DNA of 64,000 bases from Astragalus membranaceus (GCA_039519185.1 CM076848.1:187548628-187612627); one strand, 5' to 3'; positions 1 through 11,948 are shown, numbered from the stretch's first letter. Translations and numbers: made by a program. Notes: generated from the sequence alone by a model not told the origin.

Positions 1-419
1 TAATGGGTTTGGACTTGGCTTAATTTTCCATCTTTTGAATCTCCTTCAAGTCCCCAATCAAAAGCCTATAATTAAGGATTCCCTTTAAAGCCTTTTTTGT
101 CTCAGCAATTTCCATGATTCCCACATCAAAACAACTGTAGTCAACTAGTCACCAAAACCAATAGCTTACTAGCTTTTATAGAAGTTGAAGAAAGGGTTCT
201 GGATTAGATCTGAAGAAGAAAGGGATTTTGGGGAAGATGAAGAAAGGGTTCTGGATTAGATCTGAAGAAGAAGAATTAACCCCAATTTTAATTTCTTTTT
301 TTTAATCCACGTCAGCTTTTGAAATAACTTACTAGCTTTTTAAGACACATATTTGACATATCAGTGTTTCTGTAACTGGGGAGTTAACAAAAGGATGCAA
401 ATCAAAAAGTTGGTATTTG
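1..419. other. Non-coding flank with a short tandem duplication
   Basis: No gene is visible. A roughly 34-bp segment is repeated almost exactly at 187-220 and 239-272. The right part, with 3459-3535 on the other side of the solo LTR, resembles legume dispersed repeats that carry 'aaggaccaaaaacatattt' near an end, so the solo LTR may have landed in an older small transposon. That last point is inference. Confidence 0.4.
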
Positions 420-424
420 CAGGG

Positions 425-3400
425 TGTAACACCCCAATAATTACTAACATGTAGAATTACCGAAATGCACTAAATGGCATACATCAGAGTAACTTCCTGT
501 TAATGAATATTGAACACAGACTAAAAATTTCGATAATAAATATCAAATGGTTCTCTAAACCTCATTAACTTCCTGAAATGCTTAAGTTTCATAACTTAAG
601 ACTTATACAATCCTGGTGTTCAATACTCAAAACATAAAGTAGCGGAAACGATTTTACAACTTATACAGTGATAGTCATACAATCGATAACATAACTAGAA
701 AAGCACAAGGGCCTAAACAGAGAATCAAGTCTCCCATGACTCCATGAGTCGCACCGTCTAACCGTGCTTTGTCGCCTTTGCTTTCCCCTGCTTCTCTGTA
801 AAAACCACAACATATAAAGGGTGAGATAAACATTATCTCAGTAAGTCCTATCGAGACCCCTTACTAACTCTAGCGGTTCATTAAACTTTATCTTTGAACT
901 CGTGGTCCTAATAAGCAACCACGTGGACATATATTATTTTCATGTAACTTGTAGCCCTAATAAGCGACTACTCGTTAAATTAATTACTTTCTTGATGTAG
1001 CCCTGATAAGCAACTACATATCATATTTTCATGAACTTAGCATAACACCTCAAGCCTACCTTAGCATGGTTATTTCTCTGGCCTTTGGTGAACCCATCTC
1101 GCTATCACTAGTGGGCAAAACATGTGGGCCTAGGATTTGGGGCTCATGACTTGCCCCACCCTAGTATGCTACTAAACTGGAGGATCGTCATCCTCGATAT
1201 ACTCAAGGTATACCATCTACCTTTCCCCGAGGGAAAGTAACTTGAATTGTGTTTACATGAATTGAGAGTTTAAATGTCTTTATAGACTTACAATCAATTA
1301 ACTTAGCATGACATGATGAACTCTAGGTTCGTTATCTCAACATGATTCGTATGCACTCGCGTTCACTATAGTTTGGTTTTTCCAACATTCTTAACTTTCA
1401 AAACAGATCATTTTATAGTTTGAATTATACCTCGGAATAGACCTTTCAATAAGCTTTAAAACGCAACTGAAAACACCTCAATCGGATTCCCGGATCAAAA
1501 GTTATCGCGAAAACAAAATCAGTAGGGTTTGCTGAAAATTACACTGCGTCGCGACGCGAAAAGTTACAGAAACGAAAACTGTCACAATTTTATGCCTGGT
1601 CGCGAGGCGACGGCCACGGGTCGCGACGCGACCGTTGGCAGAAGTGTTCAAAAAATGATTTTTCCAAATTCCGTTTTGTTCCGTTTCGCTTTCAATCTGG
1701 TGCCGAGACATTTTAGGACTTCCGTGACTTAAAAACAAACATTTCAACCAGCAATTCAGTCCAGAACAATCAACAAGGCATCAATCAATTCAAACAATAA
1801 TCCATCCATGAACATCAACAATCAAACATGACCAAAATCGCGATAGTTTGAAACTACGGTTTTTAACTCAATTCGATTAAAACGAAAACGGTAAAACGTA
1901 GGTTTCGAAACATATAAATTCAGTAACATCCAAACATCCCTAAGCGAGTATAGAACTCACCTCTTGTGATAAAAATCGCACACAATACCAAAACTCCGTG
2001 AACTCGAACGAATCGAAACTCGCGAACTATCCCGAATCCACTCCAAAGTGTCACGAACTCGTCTAGGACTCGATTCTGACTTCGGAACAGCAACCAAATT
2101 CAAATAACAGCAACTCAACCGCTCTTCCTTGCTACTGAAACACCCTCCTATCTACGGAATCGATATCTCTCGAACTTTGATGACTCGGACGAAATTCGAC
2201 AAACCGACGTTCTAGCTCTGATTCTGTTTTCACAACATCAATGAGCAGATTTGAAACCAATGTATCTAGGTCAATTCTTAACTAAAACCCCTCAAACCAG
2301 TGCCCATTGTGTAGACAATTTTGTCTAGTTTCATATGGTATAGACTACAAACCGATTCGACAATTCTTCAGGGAGTTGTAACAGAAACAAGTGGACTGGG
2401 TCAAAACTGTCTCTAATCCAAAACTGAAACTTGTCATTCATTTTTCTCCCACCATATTCAATGAAATCCGTTAATTATTGTGCCTAATTCGAATAATTTC
2501 TTGTCTAGTTTCTGAATCATCAAGAATCACGTTCATCTGAGCCGTGTACAGAGAGATGTAGGAAAAACACCGAACATGGTTCCAATAGTTTTCCTGCAGA
2601 ATTTCTGTCGCACTTGTTGCTTCATCTTCAACCATGTGTGACCATGAATTTGAGCTCTAAGCTGGACGCAAGCTCTTCCAAATTGAGACCAGTAACTGAA
2701 TCATCCCAAACTTATACTTAATCAACAATGGAGTTTCAGTATTCTGGTTCTACTACCCTCCATAAGTCTCCATTACAACATGCAAGCAATGCTACTCAAG
2801 TTTGGTCAAATGGAGCTTAAGGATACAACAATGGTGAAATGAGTTAGGATAAGGTTGGGGTACTGAAATGGGTATCAGGATGGAGAGGATGTTGAGCTGG
2901 TTCTAATGAGCCAAAGATCAAACACATGCATCAAGAAATGGGTTCCTCTCCTCTCACTCTAGCTCACGCCCTCCTCTCTCTCAAGCTCCCAATTTTTCTT
3001 CTCTTTTTTTCTTCTTTGGGTTTTCAGGTTTTCTGGAAGTGAAAGAAGGTGTTTTTGTTTTGGTTCAGCTGGGGGGGTCTCATTTAAATGGGTGAAATGA
3101 CTAAATCGCCCTCCACTTAACCCTTCACCTTAATCTACCCTTAAATAACCGCTAACTCATAATTAACTTCTAAAAATTATGATTGTGGTCTTATGGGGTT
3201 AAGGAATATGTTTTGATGTCGAGTAATTTGGGTTAGGGTTCGAAAGATATGGAAATGACCAAAATACCCTTGATCCCCTAATCCTCACATAATTCTATTT
3301 CTACCTCAAAACGATCACGTAATTCATACTATTAGCAACTAAATGTTGCTTTCACGCTTTTAACATGTCCATGACTCGAATTATTATTTTATCGAATAAC

Positions 3401-3453
3401 AATTCGTTAGTTAATTTCATAAAACGAAATTAACCGAAATTAGGGATGTTACA
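425..3453 (-). mobile_element. Solo LTR of a Ty3/gypsy (Tekay/Del-like) element, 3029 bp
   Basis: The segment starts TGTAACACCCC and ends GATGTTACA. It is flanked by a perfect 5-bp direct repeat CAGGG at 420-424 and 3454-3458, the target duplication expected of an LTR element. No gag or pol lies inside, so this is one LTR left after LTR-LTR recombination. Read on the minus strand, a stretch near 780-870 matches the 'gagataatgttatctcaccc ... gtggtttttacagagaa' region of the LTRs at 10032-11946 and 16187-18132, which ties it to the same lineage and sets its orientation. Several short hairpins with conserved loops lie at 901-1019, and a GGTCGCG/CGCGACC stem lies near 1599-1635. Confidence 0.85.
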
Positions 3454-3458
3454 CAGGG

Positions 3459-5029
3459 ATCTTTTTAAAAAAAAATTGCAAGGACTAAAATCAAAAGACC
3501 ACTTATTTGCAAGGACCAAAAACATATTTAAACCTAGACTTTATAGTGCTGTCTTTTCAATACAGAAAGTACTGGTAATAATAAAAAAACAATAAAAACT
3601 AAAACAAAACAAAAAATATAAAAAACGTTCCAACTTTCAAAGCTCCAAAGTACACACCTCGGTCTTCATAAAGGATAAGTAATAATAATATGCTTGTTAC
3701 ATCGTAACACTACCCAAAAAAAGTAATAATAATACTAATGCCACAAAAAGAGAGAAGGAAGAAGGAAACAAAACGAAAAGCCATAGCAAATCTCAGTCCC
3801 TCTTCTCCAAAGAGCCGTCCGCTATAACCAGTGTGCTCCAATGACATATAATAGACTCATGAAATTTTTTCTGGGGCGGGGCATGGCCCTCCTCGGCCCT
3901 AATGAAGGTCCTCCCTTGTGTGTCACTCTCTCTCCTAAATTGTTCCAGAAGTATTTGTGAGGACCCAAACTCGATTTTGTGGTCTCTTTTATTTATGGAG
4001 AGATGAAGTTTGAAGGTGTATTAACGGAGGAGAAGGAGGAGGAGATACTTTACACCTTATTGGTAAAACGTCTAAACGACTCATTGGATAGGGAATAAAG
4101 AATCTCCTTTCAACACAGACCAATACGACATCCGTTTTTAACTCTTCACTGGAGTTTTTTTATCTAGGACTAAAATGTCCTAAAAGGCGCCACGTCGACT
4201 TCCACGTCTTCAGTCAACAGTATACAACACCACGTTAAGTGATAAAAATTGACAAAATTATCCCCCCTGATATTGTTTTGGACCAAATTGTTCCTTTAAT
4301 GTTATTTATAATAGATACACATGTGTTTGTATGTGTAACAGATACACATGTGTTTGTATGTGTGTCAATAAAATTTATTTATTAATCCCATAGGAAAAAA
4401 TTATGTATTAACAATATTCTTATTTACTAATCCCATGCACACACACTACCATCACTCACACTCGTGTTTGAACCTGAAAGCCGGAGTCCCCATGTCTCTG
4501 AAATTGCCAAGACAACCAACAATGAGGGACATAACAACAATGTTTTTGAATGAGGAGTAATCAATCATAATCTTTTTAAATAGTTTATTTAATTAGTTTA
4601 GGTGTAACGCCCCATATTTTGGATACATGAATTAACTAATTTTGTAATAAGTATAATCTTTTTGAATTTTATGTTTCTTGACTTTTGTGTGAAATTGTGC
4701 GTTTTCATTAAAATGTAATTATATTTGGGCAGAATGTTGGAATTCAAATGAGAGGATAAAAATGTACCAAAAAAATGAGAGGATAAAAATAGAATTAGAA
4801 ATAGAAACTTAATCCTTAAATCTAAGGGGCCATTCTGCAACACACGGAAAATTTCAAAACAACCCCTAATGTCCCTTGTTTAGGCACCTGGTCCTTGTTA
4901 TTCGCAGCACCATAACATGCAACAAAGATAGACAATATCATAGACCACAAGTTGAAAACGGCCTTTGGGGTACTCTTTTTCCTACTTGGGTCTTTTTCCC
5001 ATATGGTTTTGATTCAAGGACATTTTTAA
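3459..5029. other. Intergenic DNA without a recognisable gene
   Basis: No convincing coding frame. 3480-3535 looks like the end of a legume dispersed repeat. A 24-bp unit is duplicated at 4313-4336 and 4340-4363. TGTAACGCCCC at about 4602 looks like the start of another degraded LTR. The remainder is AT-rich, with purine-rich patches around 3735-3790 and 4020-4045. Confidence 0.4.
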
Positions 5030-5509
5030 TGTAACATCCCTAATTCCGCTAAATTTAATTTATGGAATTTGCGAATGATTTATTGTTCGAATGAAAGATA
5101 AATCATGTCATTGGTATGGAATAGTCGAAAAAGCAACGTTTAGTGGATAAACCATAAAAATTAAGGTGCAAGTTAGAGAGAACTTGGGCAAAAATAACGG
5201 TTTAGAATGAATTAAAGAGCCAGGGGTATTTTGGTCTTTTCCCAATCATTTAAACCCTCAGCTGAACAATAACCTTTCCTCACTCCCACACTTTCATTTA
5301 GCAAATTAGAAAAAAAATTGGAGAAGTGAAAGTGAGAGGAAGGAGAATTTAAGTGAGAATTGCAGATGAGGGGAAAATTGTCATTTCCTTCATTTTTAAA
5401 ACACCCCCAGCTGACCTTGGCATCCCCACACTCCCACAAACACCACATTTGCAAAAATTTCAGAAAAGAGAAAGATGGAGAGGGAGAGGAGCCGTGACGG
5501 AGAGACAGG
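5030..5509 (+). mobile_element. 5' part of a Tekay-like LTR, split by a later insertion
   Basis: It starts TGTAACATCCCTAATT, the same start as the minus-strand reading of the solo LTR at 425-3453, and further blocks such as 'gggtattttggtc' recur in the same order. The segment stops at 5509, where another solo LTR was inserted, and resumes at 8982. It is therefore older than that insertion. Confidence 0.6.
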
Positions 5510-5862
5510 TGTTGCGCCCGAAAAAGTCCCCGAGGGAGAACCTTCCTCGTTCACAACTTTCCTAAGACAATGAAGCCGCCACCAATATTTATTAAGGAAA
5601 ATATTAGGAAAACCTTTTTTGGAAAGCGATTGGTCTTGCGAAACTAGAGAATAGGGTTCGGGGGTCGGTTACGCGCGGGGAAGGTGTTAGCACCCCACAC
5701 GTCCTCTCTACTGAGAGGGAACCTTTAATTAAATGTGTGATTTTAGTGTGTTGACTTGAAAATACTTAATTTTGCCTCTCCACTTCTTATTGAAAAATTC
5801 TTAATGAAAATCTTTATTTATTATGAAAAAAAGGGGGAAAAATGTTTTTTTAGAAAAAAAAC

Positions 5863-5930
5863 GCTTGACGGGACATGGCCCGCTCCTACGTATCTCCCGG
5901 TGCGATGGAGAACTCAAAGCTACGTAGTTC
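5863..5930 (+). other. Composite TACGTA hairpin module, copy 1 (solo LTR)
   Basis: Three helices can be drawn. They are CGGG 5869-5872 with CCCG 5879-5882, CTACGTA 5886-5892 with TACGTAG 5921-5927, and, nested in the second, TCTCC 5893-5897 with GGAGA 5907-5911. A second copy at 6415-6475 has CGAG/CTCG, CTACGT/ACGTAG and TCCC/GGGA in the same places. Both sides of each stem have changed together while the linker ATCAAAGC and the flank GCTTGACG are kept. Confidence 0.65.
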
Positions 5931-6004
5931 TTCTTTGTCCTGAAAAAGGTTTTTGTCTTTTATCTTTTTAGTGAGTTTTCGAAATAGGACGAGCATTTAG
6001 TGAA

Positions 6005-6665
6005 TGATTAAACTAACCAAGGTTATGGGTAATCACCGCTAAGTACTCTTGAAAATGAGAGTCACTACTGCCAGTCGGACGAACAAAGGTTCTGATTGAC
6101 TATTAGTAGCGACTCATTTTTATTTGTTCTTTTGAAAGGGGTTCTCGAAAGAGATTGATTGGCACGAATGATCAAACTAACAAAGGTTATGAGTGATCAT
6201 CGCTTGTTGTTCTTTTGGGAGAAAGACATCGCCACCAATGGCTAGACGAACAAAGGTTCTGATTAGCCACTAGCGACGATGGGTTGAAAATGTTTTTAGA
6301 AAGCAAAAGGTTTTCGTTCTGAAAATGATCTTAGTTTGCAAAAGTGATTCTTTTTTGTTATGAAAATAACTCTCTTCTTTTTGTTATGCAAATGCTAAAC
6401 TTTTTATGATTGCGCTTGACGAGAATGTGACTCGCTCCTACGTATCCCAAATGGGAATCAAAGCGACGTAGTTCTAACGAGCCTCGAAAGTGAAAGTCTT
6501 TGCTTAAGTTTTGAAAAGTGGAGAGTACTCATAATGATCAAACTAACAAAGGTTATGGGTGATCATTACTAACACTTGCCATGCCTTTTGATGCTTGAGA
6601 AAAAATCTTTTGAAATTAAAAGCACTCATGATAATCAAACTAACAAAGGTTATGGGTGATTATCA
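6005..6665 (+). other. Array of six two-stem hairpins with conserved AAAGG-type loops (solo LTR)
   Basis: Each unit is an outer stem, about 4 bases, a 4-bp inner stem, a 4-base loop (mostly AAAG), the inner stem returning, about 4-5 bases, and the outer stem returning. Outer stems seen are TGATTA/TAATCA (6005-6035), AGTC/GACT (6073-6101), ATGATCA/TGATCAT (6168-6200), TGGCTA/TAGCCA (6239-6269), AATGATCA/TGATCATT (6533-6567) and TGATAATCA/TGATTATCA (6629-6665). Inner stems are TAAC/GTTA or GAAC/GTTC. The fourth unit has a further outer pairing CATCG 6227-6231 with CGATG 6277-6281. Confidence 0.65.
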
Positions 6666-7092
6666 CTAGCACTCCATTGCTAATAATCATGCAAGCAGAG
6701 GCTTCGCAAGACTACTAACAAAGTTTTTGATTTTGAAGAGTTTTCGCAATTGGATTAATTTTTTGTTCGGGGAAACATTTATCCATCATTTGGAAAAAAA
6801 AAAGGTCTGTGAAAAAAAATAAGTTCGCTTAGGGAAAAAGAAACGAAAAATTAAGAAAAAAAAAGAAACAGGGGGCGTGGTAGTAAAATAAGGGTGTAAA
6901 TAAAAGAGGGCTGCATTATTAAAACTGGGGTGCAGGTAGTGAGCCCAGCTTGTTTTTATAAGCTAGGCTACTTCAAAAAAATAATCATGGGCTTCAGAAG
7001 GGGGGCGCGCGGAGTAAAATGAGGGGGTGTAAATAGAGATCTGAAAATAAAAAAAAAAACGCGAAAAGACGAAATTACCCCTGAGCTAATAC

Positions 7093-7100
7093 TATAAAAG
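7093..7100 (+). promoter_or_regulatory. TATA box inside the solo LTR
   Basis: TATAAAAG in a GC-mixed context, followed about 30 bp later by a long pyrimidine-rich leader. It is the likely U3/R promoter of this LTR family. Activity is inferred from position only. Confidence 0.5.
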
Positions 7101-8981
7101 GCTGAGCTAAAATAGAAACCCTAATTTTGCTTTCCCTTCTCCCACGGCGCCCCCTTTCTCAAAAAAACCCAAACCCTAAAAATCCTCTCTCTCTCACACG
7201 GCACACTCCCTCTTCCTCTCCCCATTCTGCCGTCGCCTCCTCCTCTGTGCGCGACGCCTCTCCCCTCCCCTATTGCGCCGTATCTCTTCCCTCTCCCCCC
7301 TCAATCTCGTTTTCCCTTTTCCTTTACCATGAACCGAATCCCCCTCTCTCTCAAACGTATTTTCCCTTTTTACTCGCCGCCACACCCACAGCTCTCAAAC
7401 CACATCCTTAGTTTTTGATCGTATTACCATATTCAACATAAAGAGAGGGAGATGAGATATCTAGAGAGTGAGAAAGGAAAGAAGCGAAAGGGAGAGAGAG
7501 AAGGAGAAGAGAGGGACGACGCGGTGGTGACGTTGACAGTTGACGGTTGACGGTGGCTTTGGGCAGTGGTGGTGGTCGTAGAGTTTTCCGGCGAAGCTAC
7601 GGCGGCGGCCACCATGGACGGTGGCCGGAGGTAAAGTCTGCCTTCCTTCTCTCTCTTCTTTTCTACTGATTCTGATTTAATTTAGTTGCCCCCTTTTTGG
7701 TCTTGTATTTAAATCTAAAAAAACTACATTTGAAAAGGAACTCAAATTTTGTTCCTGAACATTTTCTCTGTTTCTAATCTCTTCCCTTAATCTTCTTTCT
7801 TTTCATGTCTAAACTATATGTCTTTTTTTTATTTGGCTTTTGTTGTTTTTTTTTTGTTTGCTTATGGTTTGGCTAGCCCTGTCTCTAAAAACTGAGTTGG
7901 GAATCACACATTTATAAAAACGCCACCAAGCTGAAACACTGAAGAGATAATAAAACTAATTTTACGACATGCTTCTGTTTTCTTCATTCACTTTCTTCGA
8001 GCCCCTTTTTGTGATTATATTTCTAACTAGTAGTGATTGTTACGGGACCAAACAAGCACGTAATAAAACATACATGTAGGGAAGCATTAAGTCAGTAAAT
8101 AAGTAAAGAAAAACACAGTCTAAACATGCATTCCTATATTTCTCATAATCTATATAGAGAAAAACACACCTCTATCTCTAAGTTTCCGCTTTAGCTCCTT
8201 TTGGTGATGAACAAACGATTTTCCAGTGTTTATCCTCAAGTGAACTTGAATTCTTATATTGATTTCGAATTCCTTTGATGGTGAATAACTTAATTGTTGT
8301 GTGTTTTTGTTGCTGTGTTTTCTGTGTGTGTCTTCCCCTATTTTCTTTTTCAGCTTCTCTAATTTATAGAGGAAATGGTGGATCTTCTTTGTACAGGTTG
8401 TGAAAGAGAAGCAAACAAACTGATGTGTATTGATTAGTGCTGGATTCAAAGATGTGTTGAGTGGGAAACAAAAATCTGATGTATATTTAGTGTTTCTATG
8501 TGTATGGAGGTGTGCTTGTGTAAAGGAAAGCAAAAACCTATTGGGTATTGAATGTTGCTAGGTTTAGAGGAGGGTGGCGTGAAAGAGTTGGTGCTGTGAA
8601 GCAGTGGATTGCTGAAGCAAGCTTATTGCTTGTAAAATTGGTGATCACTTTAGCCAAAAATGGGAAAAAGCAACAAGCAATTAAAAAGGAATTTGACTTT
8701 AATTCTAAAAATTAAAAATAAACAAAGATGGTATCCAATGTTGCTTTATTGTATTTTATTCAATTCTGATTTACAAATTAAATTGTAATGTATATTTGTA
8801 ACTTTGATTTTTAATTCTATATAAAAAACTTATTTTAATTCTTTTTTTTTTGCAATTGACGAGTGTCAAACAAAATCGTTGCACGAGAGTGCCAAATACA
8901 CCCGCGTTTAGAACAATATGCGAAGCAATAAAATTTTGGGATTTTCCAATTAGTCAGACAAAATTGGGGTATGACAACAGG

Positions 8982-9163
8982 AAGAAGAGGGGGGGACCAA
9001 GTTCAAAGGTGGATGCTTGTAAGTTCTTCTTTCTCCATCTCCTTCCATTTTTCATTCTCTATCTAATGATACCAACATCAAAGTCTGATTCTCCCTCATT
9101 CTTAAGGTGCCATTTTCAGATTTTCAAGCTCATATGACCAAGCTGGAGATAACACCATCATTG
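8982..9163 (+). mobile_element. Continuation of the interrupted LTR fragment
   Basis: This follows the second ACAGG duplication and continues the purine-rich sequence broken at 5509. It ends near 9163, where retroelement pol sequence begins without the usual junction features. The join to the following fragment is probably a deletion or recombination breakpoint. Confidence 0.4.
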
Positions 9164-9165
9164 TT

Positions 9166-10031
9166 TTCGGTAAAATTTGGAGACATTACCTTTATGGTTC
9201 TCGTTTCGAAGTTTTTGGTGATCTCAAGACCTTAAAATATCTGATTGATCAGAAGGAGCTGAATAACAGACAGAGAAGGGGGGTTGAATTTTTGAAGGAT
9301 TATGACTTCGAGTTGAAGTATCATCCTGGAAAGGCAAATGTTGTGGCGGATGCATTAAGCAGGAAGTCTCTCCACACCGCAGAGTTAATGGTTTATGAAA
9401 TGGCATTGTTGGAGTCTTTTAGAGACTTGAATCTCAAGGTGACGAGGAAAAGGAACCGGTTAGTGTTGCGACAATTCGGGTTACCAGTGTATTGAGAGAT
9501 CAGATTCGTATAGCTCAAGATGTTGATGTGAAACTACAATCCCAGAGAGGGTTACCAAACTTCACTGAGAACGGTGATGGTATTATCTGTTTCAAGGCTA
9601 GGATTTGTGTACCTAATGATGAAGACATCAAGAGGCAGGTATTAGAAGAAGCTCATCGGAGTCAATATTCCGCACATCCTGGATCCACCAAGATGTACCG
9701 GGATTTGAAGCGGATGTACTGGTGGCCTGGAATGAAAGCTGATGCTGCTGAGTTTGTATCTCGATGCTTAACCTGTCAAAAGGTTAAGGCAGAGCACCAA
9801 AGACCTGCGGGTCAGCTGCAACCACTTGATGTGCCAGTTTGGAAATGGGAAGATATCTCGATGGATTTTGTTATGGGTTTGCCAAGGTCGCAAGCCGGTA
9901 ATGATTCCATTTGGGTGGTGGTGGATCGATTGACTAAATCCGCTTATTTCATTCCCATTCGCTCAAATTACAAAGTCTCCAAGCTAGAAAAGGAGTATTG
10001 AAGGAGAAAAGTTAGTTACAAGCTTTGCTTT
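9166..10031 (+). pseudogene. Truncated Ty3/gypsy pol fragment: RNase H end, integrase zinc finger and start of core
   Basis: From 'aaaatttggagacattacc' onward this is nearly identical to 15325-16186. Frames at 9292-9495 and 9492-10001 encode the end of RNase H (FELKYHPGKANVVADALSRK), the HHCC region (LTCQKV) and the first part of the integrase core (MDFVMGLP, VVVDRLTKSAYFIPIRSN). A one-base shift near 9475 separates the two frames. The second and third catalytic acidic residues and any chromodomain are absent. The 5' side is cut at 9166. An LTR follows immediately, so this is the 3' end of an upstream, mostly deleted internal domain sharing that LTR. Confidence 0.8.
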
Positions 10032-11946
10032 TGTAACAGTACCGATTTTGGACCAGTCACCGTATTGTAGCCATAAATCCCTGAATACTCGTCGAAACAG
10101 TGTGGGACTTGAACCATATGAAACTAGAAAAAATTCCCTACACAATGGACACCGGTTCCGAGTCGTCAAAGTTACGAGAGACATCGATTCAGTAGATAGG
10201 AAGGAAGTTCAGAAGCAAGAAAGAATGTTTGAGTTGCTGGATTCGAGTTTGAGCTAGCTTCGGAGTGATTTCGAGCTCGTAGGAACGTAAGAGATATTCG
10301 GGGACCGTTCGTGTGATTCGATTGTTCGTGAACTTCATTGAACTCCAAGTGTTTGAGACTTTGCGTGATTTTCATCACGTTAGGTAAGTTTTACTCACGT
10401 TTATGGTTTTATGTTGTGTTGTTGAAATGTTGGTTGCAATCGGTATTTTAATTTCGAAAGATTATTGAGTCGAAAATGTTTTTCGGAAAATAACGTTTTT
10501 CGGTTTTTATCGAATTTTATATGTGATTGTATGAACTGAGATTGTACTGGTATATTGCTGGAATGTTTGGTTGTTTTGTTGGAAATTGGATTGGGTTTCG
10601 ATTGGAAGCGATCGGAGAAGAGAAACAGAACGAAACGAACAAATAGCGAATCCACTACAGGCAGCACGGGTAGTGCCACCTCTAGCACGGGTCGTGCTAG
10701 ACTTTATGTTTGAACTGAAATGTGGAATTTCAGTCTAGCACGGGTCGTGCAAGGTCTGGCACGGGTCATGCAAGACCTTCTGCCACCGGTTGCCAAAATT
10801 TTGTTTCGCCGCTCCTTTTGATTCCAAACTTCTCTTAATCTTCTTCCCAACCAATTGTGATTATATTACCTTGATAAAATCATTGTTTTGAAGGTGACCA
10901 AGTTGATTTTTAAGAAAAGGTTTTGAAAGTATAAAAATCCGAAAAATAGACCGTGTGTGAGTACATGTTTTGAATAACTAATCAGATTATGTGTACAACT
11001 TGGTACCGTATTATAACGCCGGATGTCTAGTATCGTATTCATCAAAATGGATTATAGAACAACGATAGATATAGAATATATCAAATATAGAAGTCGGCCC
11101 AATGCGGGTGTGATATATAAATTATATCAAGTTGGGTGACGACCCAACGAATAGCATACTAGGCGGGGAAGGTCATGATCCCCTACTCTAGGCCCTGAAA
11201 ACGTTATGGAATAGTTACTAACTGAGGTTTATCGGGATTGTGGCTGTTGTACGGCCGATGTTATGCTAAGTTCAATGCACGATTCGCCGAGATTGTGGCT
11301 GTTGCACGGTCAGTGTTTCGATTGGTAAGCTTGTATTGGTAAAGTAACTTACAAGGCTTAAAAATAAATGAATAACACATTAGATGCCGAGATTGTGGCT
11401 GTTGCACGGTCGGTAATGGGCTAAGTATATATAAATAAGCTTGTAATAGTTTATAAATTTAACTATGTTGCAACAGTTTTATAATTGAACCGAGTGATAG
11501 TGAGGGGACATGGTAGAACTCACTGAGATAATGTTATCTCACCCTATCATTATTGTGGTTTTTACAGAGAAACAGGGTAAGAGGAAGACATGGCAGCACG
11601 AGTAGGTGACGTGCTTATGGAGATGCCGAAGACTTATAGTCTTGAGTTTCCGATTATGTTTCTCTTGTTATTTTCTGTTATGGTCATGTAACTTGTATTG
11701 GATATGAGTTGTATAAACCTATTCCGCTTCTCTGGTTATGATATTGAACAATAGACCTTGTATTCCTTTTGAGTTGAGGATCAAGTTAATTTTCATGGAC
11801 TTGCAAACAGGTTGATCCGAGACATTGTGTTTTATTATCGGAAAAATTTAGTAGGTTCAATATCTAAACAAGGATTGTGTCCTCTGATTGTTGACACAGA
11901 TGTGCATCTCAGTGTATCTACATGTTAGAAATATTGGGGTGTTACA
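10032..11946 (+). mobile_element. LTR (5') of the Tekay/Del-type element, about 1.9 kb
   Basis: It starts TGTAACAGTACC and ends TTGGGGTGTTACA, with a primer-binding site three bases on. Relative to the partner LTR at 16187-18132 it lacks about 120 bp near 10150, has about 55 bp extra near 11070, and has several substitutions, so the pair is not recent. It contains repeated hairpins: GCAC-GGGTC-GTGC types at 10660-10775, a perfect GTTGGG/CCCAAC stem near 11130-11146, and three copies of a GATTGTGGCTGTTG-containing loop at 11231-11415. Confidence 0.8.
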
Positions 11947-11948
11947 AT

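Larger units (their letters stand above)
5510..8976 (+). mobile_element. Solo LTR of the TGTTGCGCC...GGTATGACA family, 3467 bp
   Basis: The ends are TGTTGCGCCCG and GGGGTATGACA, bracketed by a perfect 5-bp target duplication ACAGG at 5505-5509 and 8977-8981. There is no internal domain. The same family, judged by ends and internal blocks, forms the minus-strand solo LTR at 23975-27414 and is related to the LTRs of the complete element at 30041-41023. The first 1.2 kb holds two composite TACGTA hairpins and six hairpins with AAAGG-type loops, listed separately. A TATA box lies at 7093-7100 and is followed by a pyrimidine-rich leader. The apparent open frame at 7127-7411 is low-complexity and not a gene. 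Confidence 0.9.

Noticed and set aside
1529..1747. Frames on both strands rich in Arg
   Set aside because: They arise from the GTCGCGACGCG inverted repeats of the solo LTR.
7127..7411. Open frame of 94 codons
   Set aside because: It is a pyrimidine-rich LTR leader just after a TATA box, with Ser/Pro/Leu low-complexity translation and an equally open opposite strand.
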